Origin: Methyloceanibacter superfactus
Lineage (GTDB): Bacteria > Pseudomonadota > Alphaproteobacteria > Rhizobiales > Methyloligellaceae
Reading direction: 5' to 3'
Assembly (NCBI RefSeq): GCF_001723305.1
Contig: NZ_LPWF01000033.1
Span: 1-64,000, forward strand
DNA: 64,000 bases
This document shows, in pieces, positions 27,897-35,330 of the stretch. Below the pieces are notes generated by a model that did no database searches, was not told where the DNA came from, and saw only the letters and a list, made by a program, of their open reading frames with translations. The translations under genes and the position numbers were made by a program. Every line of letters begins with the position of its first letter. Within the stretch, counting starts at the first letter, position 1.

Positions 27897-28799
27897 TTAG
27901 AAAGAAAGGGAAAGACCGCCCGTGACGAGGTCCTGGTCCGGCCCATAGCCGCGGAGAAACTGAACACCGGCGAAGGCCTCCCAGCGAGGGCCCAACGCGA
28001 TCGAAGGCACAAATGCGATCGAGTTGCGGGTCCCGTCGTCGTATTCGATCAACGCGTAACGTCCGGTGAGCGTGATTCTATCGGTCGGCGAATAGGCCAG
28101 CTCGGTCGCCAAGCTGTTTCGCGCGAATCCATCATTATTCTCATAGGCCTCGAACTGCGTCATTTCCTGAAGATCAACATGGGTTTCCAGGCCAACGGGG
28201 TCACGGCTGAAAAACGAATGACTGCCGAACACGGTGAGCTCGAGCTTTCCGGTCTCGATAGCGAACCCTCCGAGCAGCATCACATGGTCGATGTCCGTGG
28301 GTCTCTCCGTCGCTTCGTCAATGGCCTGCACGCTCGCATAGACCGGACCGAGAAATGGCGTGACCGTAGCTTCATCTCCGAGAGAGAAACGCCGGGAGCC
28401 GCGCAATCCAATCGCCCAGGCATGTTGCTCGTCGACGGGTATGTAGGTGAACGAATAGGCTTCCAAGCCAAACCCACTCGTGAAGTCCTGGTGGAAGGTC
28501 GCGCCAAGCGACGGGAATACTGGTCCGCCGGTTTCTTCCCGGACGAAGTGCCCGTTGAGTCCTATTTCCTGGTTTTCGTTTAGCGGGGCATGGAGATGCA
28601 TCCCACCATGAAGATAGCCTCGCCGTCCGGCATAGAACTCGGTCCCAAACTCGACGCCGGGTGGTTCCTCCATCGCGGTATCGCCTTCCTCGGCGAGTGT
28701 CGCGGTTCCCGGCGACCCAAGGGCCGCGAGCCACAGGGTCATCAACCAAAAACGTCTGCCGGTATAGGGAAGAAGACAGAGCAGTCGTTCTTGAATCAC
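27897..28799 (-). CDS. Outer-membrane beta-barrel-like protein downstream of znuA
   Basis: I know no named family. The start is a GTG at 28799, 28 bases after the znuA stop. A signal peptide follows (FWLMTLWLAALGSPGTATLA). The mature part of about 265 residues shows alternating polar and hydrophobic strands (IGLNGHFVREE, GLEAYSFTYIPV, NSIAFVPSIALG) and ends SLSF, the terminal aromatic expected of outer-membrane barrels. It is too short for a TonB-dependent receptor and has no plug domain. Base composition is less GC-rich than in znuABC. Position suggests expression with the zinc operon; transport of zinc or of a zinc carrier is inference only. Confidence 0.7.
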   Translation of the reverse strand: MIQERLLCLLPYTGRRFWLMTLWLAALGSPGTATLAEEGDTAMEEPPGVEFGTEFYAGRRGYLHGGMHLHAPLNENQEIGLNGHFVREETGGPVFPSLGATFHQDFTSGFGLEAYSFTYIPVDEQHAWAIGLRGSRRFSLGDEATVTPFLGPVYASVQAIDEATERPTDIDHVMLLGGFAIETGKLELTVFGSHSFFSRDPVGLETHVDLQEMTQFEAYENNDGFARNSLATELAYSPTDRITLTGRYALIEYDDGTRNSIAFVPSIALGPRWEAFAGVQFLRGYGPDQDLVTGGLSLSF

Positions 28800-28827
28800 G
28801 TGTTCGGCCCCCCGATGAATTGCCAGC

Positions 28828-29804
28828 TCAAGACGATAGCGCCGCGGTGAGCGCTCCGACATTGTGCTTGAACATGCCGAGATAGGTCGGCGCCGGACCG
28901 TCGGGCCCGACAGCGCGTCGGAATAGAGCACGCCGCCGATCTTGGCGCCGGTCTCCCGCGCGATCTGATCGAGCAGGCGGCGGTCGGTGACATTCTCGAT
29001 GAACACCGCCGGGATATGCTCGGCGCGGATCTGGCGGATGATCTTGGCCACGTCCTGGGCCGAGGCCTCGCTCTCGGTGCTCACGCCCTCCGGCGAGATG
29101 ACCTCGAGCCCATAGGCATCGGCGAAATAGCCGAAGGCGTCATGAGAGGTGATGATCTTGCGGCGGGCCGGCGGCAGATTGGCGATGGCCGCCTTGACCG
29201 CCTTGTCTTCGGCGTCGATGGCGGCCAGGTATTTGGCGGCGTTCGCCTCATAGACGGCCTTGCCGTCCGGATCGGCGGCGATCAGCCCGTCGCGGATATT
29301 CTCCACATAGAGCTTGCCATTGGCGAGGCTCTGCCAGGCATGGGGATCGGTCACCACCGCCGCGTCATGGTCCTCGTCGTCGTGGTCCTCGCCCTTGGCA
29401 TGGTCGTCGTGATCGTCCTCCGCATCGGCGCCATGATGGTGGCCCTCTTCTTCCACCATGGTCAGCGGCTTGACGCCCCCGCTCGTCACCACGAGCGTGC
29501 CTTTGAAGCCCGAGGCGTTCTCCAGCCGCTCCATCCAGCCTTCGAAGCCAAGCCCGTTGACGAAGAAGATGTCGGCGCCCGCCAGCATCTTGGCGTCGGC
29601 GGGTGTCGGGCTGAACACATGGGCGTCGCTGTCCGGTCCCACCAGCGTCGTGACCTCGACCCGGTCGCCCCCCACCTGTTTCACCATGTCGCCGAGAATG
29701 CTGAACGACGCCACGGCCTTGACCGTGTCGGCGGCCTGCGCACCGCAGGTCAGGCCGAGCAGTACAAGGACAGTCCCCAAGAGTGTGATGAAGCGATTGC
29801 GCAT
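28828..29804 (-). CDS. znuA: Zinc ABC transporter substrate-binding protein, frameshifted near its end
   Basis: ZnuA is the periplasmic zinc binder of the ZnuABC importer. The signal peptide is MRNRFITLLGTVLVLLGL, then cleavage near AQAAD. The metal-binding family parts are AHVFSPTPAD, the long His/Asp/Glu loop (GHHHGADAEDDHDDH and more), TDPHAWQSLANG and SHDAFGYFADAYG. The conserved end PDGPAPTYLGMFKHNV is in another frame: one C is missing in the run at 28903-28908. The restored gene stops at 28828. The ATG at 29804 follows AAGGAG. znuB is immediately upstream. Confidence 0.93.
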
Positions 29805-29827
29805 GACGCGACTCCTTGAGCGTTGGA

Positions 29828-30694
29828 TCAGGCTTCGAGATGCTTGCGCGGCATCAGCCGCCACAGGACGCCGCCTTTGACGCCGACAAGCATCGACAGG
29901 AAATAGAAGGCGCCGCAGGCGAGAATGACCGCGGGGCCGGTGGGCACGTTCAGGTAGTAGGACATCAGCAGCCCGGTGACGCTGGCGGCGAAGGCGGTCG
30001 CCACAGCCACGCCGATCATTCCCGACACGTCCTCGGCCCAGAACCGCGCCGCCACCGCCGGCAGCAGCATGATGCCGACGGCCATCAGCGTGCCGAGCGC
30101 CTGGAAGCCGGCGACGAGATTGAGCACCACCAGCAACAGGAACAGCAGATGGGTCGGCGAGCTCAACGGGCTCACCGAGCGCAGGAACTCCGGATCGAAG
30201 CATTCGAGCACGAGCGGCCGGTAGATCACCGCCAGCGCCACGAGCGACACCGTGGCGATGCTGGCGATGAGCAGGAGCGCCGCGTCGTCGAGCGCCAGCA
30301 CCGTGCCGAACAGCACATGCAGGAGGTCGACATTGCTGCCGCGCACCGACACCAGCATCACGCCGAGCGCCAGAGACACCAGATAGAACCCGGCCAGGCT
30401 CGCATCCTCGCGCAACACCGTGGAGCGGGCGACGAGGCCGGCGGCGAGCGCCACGGCGAGGCCAGCGGCGAAACCACCGAGACTCATGGCGAACAGCGAC
30501 AGCCCGGCGAGCAGATAGCCAATGGCCGCGCCCGGCAGGATGGCGTGGCCCATGGCGTCGCCCATGAGGCTCATGCGCCGCAAGACGAGGAACACGCCGA
30601 TGGGCGGCGCCGTCAAAGAGATGGCGAGGCAGCCGACCAGCGCCCGCCGCATGAAGGCGAACTCGATGAAGGGCTGGACGAGCGTGTCGATCAT
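29828..30694 (-). CDS. znuB: Zinc ABC transporter permease
   Basis: This 288-residue ABC-3 family permease has eight or nine hydrophobic segments and the family landmarks RRMSLMGDAMGHAILPG, LLHVLFGTVLAL, LMAVGIMLLPAVAARFW and YYLNVPTGPAVIL. The ATG at 30694 overlaps the znuC stop as ATGA. The longer upstream reading covers znuC and is not real. Together with znuC and znuA it forms an inner-membrane zinc importer. Confidence 0.94.
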   Translation of the reverse strand: MIDTLVQPFIEFAFMRRALVGCLAISLTAPPIGVFLVLRRMSLMGDAMGHAILPGAAIGYLLAGLSLFAMSLGGFAAGLAVALAAGLVARSTVLREDASLAGFYLVSLALGVMLVSVRGSNVDLLHVLFGTVLALDDAALLLIASIATVSLVALAVIYRPLVLECFDPEFLRSVSPLSSPTHLLFLLLVVLNLVAGFQALGTLMAVGIMLLPAVAARFWAEDVSGMIGVAVATAFAASVTGLLMSYYLNVPTGPAVILACGAFYFLSMLVGVKGGVLWRLMPRKHLEA

Positions 30695-31461
30695 GCGGTC
30701 TCGCGCTCCAACTCCTCGTCGCGCTCGCAAATCTCCGCGTGGCTGTCGAAGGCCTCGGTGAGTGTGCGCGATTTGGCGAGATTGGCCGGCGTCAGAACCT
30801 GTGGCGTTTTTCCCCAGGCCACGACCTCGCGCGCCAGCAGCAATGTGTCGGGAAAATGCGCGCGCACCTGCTCGATGTCGTGCAGCGCGGCGAGCACGGT
30901 ACGCCCCTCGCGATGCCAACGCTCGATGAGCGCGATGAGCTCGGCGACGGTTCTGGTGTCGACGGCGCGGAACGGCTCGTCGAGCAGGATCACCGCGGCG
31001 TCTTGCAGAAGGAGCCGCGCGAACAGCATGCGCTGGAATTGTCCGCCCGACAGCGAGCCCACCGGCCGGTCCGCGAGTTCCACCAGGTCCACCGTGCGAA
31101 GCGCGCCGATCACGGCTTGCTTGTCGCGCGCGCGCAATCCGCGCCAGGCGCCGATGGTGCGCCACAGCCCCATGGCGACGCAGTCGAACACCGAGATGGG
31201 AAAGGAGCGGTCGATCTCGATGACTTGCGGCAGATAGGCGATGTCGCGCTTGCCGAGACCGTCGAGGCTCAGACTGCCGCTCAAGGGCTTGAGCTCGCCG
31301 ACAATGCCCTTCAGCAGCGTCGACTTGCCGGCGCCGTTCGGACCCACCACGGCCAGAAGTTCGCCGCGGGAGATCTCGCCGCTGATGTGGTGCACGGCCG
31401 GGTGCCGGTCATAGCCGAGCGTCACGTTGTGAAAGCTGATGGCGGGCGCGGTCGTCTTCAT
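30691..31461 (-). CDS. znuC: Zinc ABC transporter ATP-binding protein
   Basis: The 256-residue ATPase starts at an ATG at 31461 (MKTTAPAISFHNV). It has Walker A GPNGAGKS, a Q-loop YLPQVIEIDRSFP, the signature LSGGQFQR and Walker B VILLDEPF. The PVIxID-type segment before FPISVFD is seen in metal-type ABC importers. Its start overlaps the stop of a 49-residue membrane peptide gene, and its stop overlaps znuB, so the genes form a coupled series. Confidence 0.94.
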   Translation of the reverse strand: MKTTAPAISFHNVTLGYDRHPAVHHISGEISRGELLAVVGPNGAGKSTLLKGIVGELKPLSGSLSLDGLGKRDIAYLPQVIEIDRSFPISVFDCVAMGLWRTIGAWRGLRARDKQAVIGALRTVDLVELADRPVGSLSGGQFQRMLFARLLLQDAAVILLDEPFRAVDTRTVAELIALIERWHREGRTVLAALHDIEQVRAHFPDTLLLAREVVAWGKTPQVLTPANLAKSRTLTEAFDSHAEICERDEELERETA

Positions 31462-31607
31462 CGCAGCGCCCAATAGACCGCGAGCCACAGTAGACAAACA
31501 GCCGCCGCCACGATGGCGAGCCGGGCCGGCACCGACAGGCGCAGGAGCGAGACGCCGCGCGCGGGCGTAACAGACTCGTGCCGCTCCACTGCTCCCTGCG
31601 ACGCCAT
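31458..31607 (-). CDS. 49-residue single-helix membrane peptide between zur and znuC
   Basis: A short frame from an ATG at 31607 to a TGA at 31458-31460 encodes 49 residues. A polar N-terminus (MASQGAVERHESVTPARG) leads into a hydrophobic helix (LAIVAAAVCLLWLAVYWAL). The stop overlaps the znuC ATG as ATGA, the same coupling seen between znuC and znuB. It begins 34 bases after the zur stop. I know no family. Position suggests a role with the zinc importer, possibly as a small regulatory subunit, but nothing in the sequence proves translation. Confidence 0.55.
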   Translation of the reverse strand: MASQGAVERHESVTPARGVSLLRLSVPARLAIVAAAVCLLWLAVYWALR

Positions 31608-31640
31608 GACGATCGGTCCCTGTGTCTTATGTCTTGTGTC

Positions 31641-32057
31641 TTAGGCCGACGCAGCCGGACGGCAGCTTTGGCACAGCCCGGCCAGTTCAAGCGTCACCTG
31701 CTCCGGCGCAATCTCATCCGGCGCCAGCGCCAGCAGCCCGGCCTGGTCCTCGTCGGAAAGCGAAATCTCGACGACCTTGTCGCAAGCCCGGCAGATGGCG
31801 AAGGCGAACTTGCCGTCGCAGGCGCCGTGATCGCAGGCGACGAAGGCGGAGCGCGACTGGAGGCGGTGCACCATGCCTTTCCGCATGAGGTCGTTGAGCG
31901 CGCGGTAGACCGTGGGCGGATGGGAAATGCCCGTTTTCCGCACCCGGTCGAGAATGGCGTAGGCGCTCATGGGCTCGTTGGCATCGCGCAAACAGGACAG
32001 GATCTCGTTCTGATTGCGCGACAGCTTGGGCGCGTGGTCGTGATGATGGGCGTTCAT
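31641..32057 (-). CDS. zur: Zinc uptake regulator Zur (Fur family)
   Basis: Zur represses zinc-import genes when zinc is bound. The 138-residue protein begins MNAHHHDHAPKLSRNQ at an ATG at 32057. It has a winged-helix part (ISHPPTVYRALNDLMRKGMVHRL) and the Fur-family cysteine pairs in AICRACDK and LCQSCRP. It is the first gene of a same-strand series with the small peptide, znuC, znuB, znuA and the barrel-like protein, so it probably controls itself and all of them. Confidence 0.9.
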   Translation of the reverse strand: MNAHHHDHAPKLSRNQNEILSCLRDANEPMSAYAILDRVRKTGISHPPTVYRALNDLMRKGMVHRLQSRSAFVACDHGACDGKFAFAICRACDKVVEISLSDEDQAGLLALAPDEIAPEQVTLELAGLCQSCRPAASA

Positions 32058-32063
32058 GGCTGA

Positions 32064-32078
32064 TGATATAACATAACA
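32064..32078 (-). promoter_or_regulatory. Candidate Zur operator at the zur start
   Basis: TGATATAACATAACA is an imperfect 15-base palindrome (five of seven pairs match) lying seven bases upstream of the zur ATG. AT-rich palindromes containing GTTATA-like halves are known Zur sites in alphaproteobacteria. Binding here would block zur and the downstream zinc genes. Confidence 0.55.
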
Positions 32079-32203
32079 GCGAGACCGCCCGTCAAGGACC
32101 AATATGAGGAACCGTGGGCGCCGGCCGTCGTTTTCTAGGGTGAAAAAGCCGCCGGGCTAAACCCGCGCGCAAGAGCCCCATCAATAGGGATAAGGAAACG
32201 CCC

Positions 32204-32915
32204 ATGCTGAGAGCACTCACCATCATCGTGGTGGCAATTGGTATCGCCTTCCTCGCTTGGTCCTTGATTGTCATGTCCGGCGGTCGGGACTGGCTGATGA
32301 CGTCGCGGACCGCGGAGACCAAGGTCGCCGACACGGCGGCGAAGGATGCGAAGGCCGAGCCGAAAGACCAGCCGAAGGATGAACCCGAAGCGGAGGCGAA
32401 AGACGAGCCCAAGGACGCCCCCAAGGACGGCGAAGCCGCGCCCGATGCCGCCATGGCAGCCGATGGCGGCGATGCTGCGGCAACGCCCGAGGGCGAGGCC
32501 GCCGGCGGCGTGGATCCGGCGGGCAATCCGGCCGAGACGGCCAAGCGCCGAGAAGGGCAGCCTGAAGAGCCCCTACCGCGACAACTACGAGTCGGTGGCC
32601 GAGGAAGGCCACAAGAAGTTCATGGCCGCCGGCTGCAACGGCTGCCATGGCGGCACCGGCGGCGGCGGCATGGGTCCGCCTCTGTCGAACGAGGTCTGGA
32701 TCTACGGCAATGACGGCGACACGCTCTTCCGTCTCATCGCCCTCGGCAGCGACGGCCTGAAAGAGCAAGGCTATGTGCGCAAGGGCTCGGAGAACGTGGT
32801 CGGGCCGATGCCGCCTCATGGCGGCATCGTGAAATCCAACGACGATATGTGGAAGATCATCGCCTGGATCTGGTCGATCAATCCGCCGGACAAGAAGGCC
32901 GCCTCGGCGCAGTAG
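32204..32915 (+). CDS. Membrane-anchored class I c-type cytochrome, frameshifted
   Basis: The N-terminus is a signal-anchor helix (LTIIVVAIGIAFLAWSLIVM), followed by about 90 residues of Lys/Asp/Glu/Ala/Pro linker. The haem domain is in another frame: SPYRDNYESVAEEGHKKF, the haem motif CNGCH, then MGPPLSNEVWIYG and a methionine-bearing PMPPHGG near the end. An extra C near 32547-32549 would explain the change; the restored protein is about 236 residues. The MGPPL and W-Y spacing recalls cytochrome c-L of methanol oxidation, but no dehydrogenase gene is here, so the partner is unknown. Its 3' end overlaps the AraC-type gene. Confidence 0.82.
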
Positions 32916-33742
32916 CGCTTTTACCGTCACGCCGCGCACCGCGCACTTTCGCGAGGCTCGGCGTGGCCGGCGCGCCGAAGGTGCGGCGGAAATCGCGGGC
33001 AAAATGGGCTTGGTCGGCAAAGCCCGCTTCATGGGCGGCGGCGGTGAGATTGCCGCCGTTCAAGACCACGCCGATCGCCGCCCGCATGCGGCACCAGGCG
33101 CGGTAGCGGCGGAAGGGCACGCCAAGCTCTCGCGTGAACACATGCTGGAAGCGCGACGGCGACAACCCGACCGCGTGCGCCACCACCCCGACGCGGTGAA
33201 GATCCCCGTAGCTCTCATGCAAGGTCTCGACGACGCGCGCCATGCGCGAATCGAGGGGGCGTGTGCCGCGGCCGGCGAAGCCGAGCAGGATCGTCCAGAC
33301 CGCGCGGCAGCCAGGACAGGCTGTCGCTGTCCTCATAGATGCTCCGCAGCACGGCGATCTCTCCGTCATTTCCCACGCGCGCGCCGCGCATGTCCTCCGC
33401 CTGATGCACGAGGCGTGACAGGCGGTCCGCGCCGGCACTTGCCTCGGCGTAGAGAACGGCAAGCGGCTCGCCTGCCATGTCGAACTCGTAGGCGACACCG
33501 GCGGGGATCGCCGCGGTCCGGCAGGCGCGCCAGGTACACCCTTCGATGCGAAGCGCGAACTTGCCATAGAGGCCGGCGAGAAAAACCGGCGTGCTGTGCC
33601 GATGGCGCGCATTGCGGCCGAGCGACCCGGCGAACAGCGCCCGCGAACGGTCGAGATACCAGAGCGGTTTGAGTTCGGATGGATCTGACACAGCACGTTC
33701 GTTCAAGCGGGCTTCGGGGCGGCGCCGATAGTCTCGCGCCAT
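32878..33742 (-). CDS. AraC-family regulator, frameshifted
   Basis: The N-terminal half (ELKPLWYLDRSRALFAG, RHSTPVFLAGLYGKFAL) is an AraC-type sensing domain. The C-terminal half, in another frame, carries the HTH region: GVVAHAVGLSPSRFQHVFTRELG and AAHEAGFADQAHFARDFRRTFG. The frame change is near 33300, where SLSWLP switches to VWTILLGFAG; a one-base indel restores about 288 residues. The ATG at 33742 overlaps the start codon of the divergent metallo-beta-lactamase-fold gene, which is its likely target. The 3' end overlaps the cytochrome gene by 38 bases. Confidence 0.8.
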
Positions 33743-34754
33743 GTCGCAAATGGAAAGACCGCAAATGCCCAAACTTACGACCAACCGCCGCCGGCTCATT
33801 GCCGGCGCGGGCGCGCTGACCTTGGCGCCTCTTGCCGCCGCTCTCGCCCCACGCCGCGCCTTGGCCGCAGCCCCGATGCTCGGCGTCTCGCAGCCGACCT
33901 ATTACCGCTTCAAGCTGGGCGATTTCGAGGTGACGACGATCTCCGACGCGGCCGCGTTCATCGACGGGCCGTGGCCTCTCATCGGCGGCAACGCCACGCA
34001 GGCCGAGGTCGATCAGGTGATGCGCGACGACCTGCTACCGACGAATAAATACCGGCCGGGATTCACCCCCATGATCGTCAACACCGGCCGCGAGCTCATC
34101 CTGTTCGACACCGGCAATGGCGAGCGCGGCTTCGTCCCGCGCCCCGCCGGCGGTTGGCTCAAGGCTCAGCTCGGCCCCGCCGGTTTCAAACCGGAGGAGA
34201 TCGACGTGGTGGTGCTCTCCCATGGCCATCCCGACCACATCGGCGGCGTGATCGAGAAGGGCCGGCCGCTCTTCCCCAACGCGCGCTACGTGATCGGTGA
34301 CAAGGAGTACGGCTTTTGGGCGGGTGACAAACCGGCTGGCGATTTGCAGCCCTTCGCCGCCTTGTTCCGCGACTATGTCGTGCCGCTCGCCGGCAAGACC
34401 ACCTTCCTCAAGCCGGGCGATGACGTGACGCCCGGCATTCGCGCGATAGAAGCCTATGGCCATACGCCCGGCCACCTCGCCTTCGACATCGAAAGTATCG
34501 GCAAGCGTCTCGTGTTCTGGGGCGATTGCGCCCATCACCAGGTCGCCTCGCTGGCGCGCCCCGATTGGCATTGCGTGTTCGATGTCGACAAGGCGCAAGG
34601 GGCGAAGACCCGCGCCCGCATGTTCGACCGGGTGGCGACGGACCGTGTGGCCGTCAGCGCGTTTCATATGCCGTTTCCCTCTCTCGGCTATGTGGAGCGG
34701 CGGAAAGAGGGCGGCTATCGCTGGATTCCCCAGTCCTATCAGCTCGACCTTTAG
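33741..34754 (+). CDS. Exported metallo-beta-lactamase-fold hydrolase
   Basis: The 337-residue protein has a twin-arginine signal (TNRRRLIAGAGALTLAPLAAAL) and a zinc hydrolase core: VVVLSHGHPDHIGGV, GHTPGHLAF and FWGDCAHHQ. The substrate is unknown; relatives include lactonases and other esterases. It may start at 33741, 33750 or 33765. It is divergent from the AraC-family gene, whose start codon it shares bases with. Tat export suggests metal loading in the cytoplasm and work in the periplasm. Confidence 0.88.
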   Translation: MSQMERPQMPKLTTNRRRLIAGAGALTLAPLAAALAPRRALAAAPMLGVSQPTYYRFKLGDFEVTTISDAAAFIDGPWPLIGGNATQAEVDQVMRDDLLPTNKYRPGFTPMIVNTGRELILFDTGNGERGFVPRPAGGWLKAQLGPAGFKPEEIDVVVLSHGHPDHIGGVIEKGRPLFPNARYVIGDKEYGFWAGDKPAGDLQPFAALFRDYVVPLAGKTTFLKPGDDVTPGIRAIEAYGHTPGHLAFDIESIGKRLVFWGDCAHHQVASLARPDWHCVFDVDKAQGAKTRARMFDRVATDRVAVSAFHMPFPSLGYVERRKEGGYRWIPQSYQLDL

Positions 34755-34804
34755 GACGACGCTAGGGACTTGATCGGCAAGGCCTTTCGGCGTGCAATGC
34801 GGCC

Positions 34805-35326
34805 ATGCCGGCCCGAATCGACATCGTCGAAGGCGATATCACCTCCCTCCCCGTCGATGCCATCGTCAACGCCGCCAACGAGGCGCTGGCGCCGGGCGGC
34901 GGCGTGTGCGGCGCCATTCACCGCAAAGCGGGGCCTGAACTGGCGGCGGCTTGCGCTAGCTCGGCGGCTGCCCCACCGGCGAGGCCAAGATGCGCCGGCT
35001 TTCGCCTGCCCGCCCGCCATGTGATCCACGCCGTAGGCCCGGTATGGGGTGGCGGCGAGCGGGGCGAAGGCAAGCTGTTGGCGGATTGCTATCGGAACGC
35101 GCTCAACCTCGCCGCCGAGACCGGGCTGAAATCGATCGCCTTCCCCGCAATCTCCACCGGCATTTACGGCTTCCCCGCCGACCGCGCCGCCTTCATCGCC
35201 GCGCGCACCGTGCGCGAGACGCTTCGCCAGCGTCCTGGCATCGAGCGCGTCGTGTTCTGCTGCTTCGGCCGCGAGTCCTACGAGCTGCACGAGGCGGCGC
35301 TCGCCGCCACGGCGCCGCAAGACTGA
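34805..35326 (+). CDS. Macrodomain protein (O-acetyl-ADP-ribose deacetylase type)
   Basis: Macrodomains of the YmdB/MacroD type bind and deacetylate ADP-ribose derivatives. The 173 residues contain IVEGDITSLPVDAIVNAANEALAPGGG, HVIHAVGPVW, KSIAFPAISTGIYGFP and VVFCCFG. A stretch near 34960-34995 reads in the wrong frame: the expected LGGCPTGEAKM lies one frame over, then AGFRLPARHV returns to frame. Two compensating indels explain it, and the rest is intact. The photolyase starts five bases after its stop, so they are cotranscribed. Confidence 0.9.
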   Translation: MPARIDIVEGDITSLPVDAIVNAANEALAPGGGVCGAIHRKAGPELAAACASSAAAPPARPRCAGFRLPARHVIHAVGPVWGGGERGEGKLLADCYRNALNLAAETGLKSIAFPAISTGIYGFPADRAAFIAARTVRETLRQRPGIERVVFCCFGRESYELHEAALAATAPQD

Positions 35327-35330
35327 TCCC

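Noticed and set aside
29805-30203. An N-terminal extension of znuA and its fusion to the barrel-like protein as one 768-residue product
   Set aside because: The extension is antisense-free but overlaps znuB in another frame, and the fusion exists only because of a one-base indel near 28905; the true znuA ends at 28828 and has its own signal peptide start.
30695-31165. A long N-terminal extension of znuB
   Set aside because: It is znuC read in another frame; the ATG at 30694 overlapping the znuC stop is the credible start.
29816-31237. A top-strand frame opposite znuB and znuC rich in His, Gln and Glu
   Set aside because: It could suggest a metal-binding protein, but it is the complement of membrane-protein codons and has no start signal.
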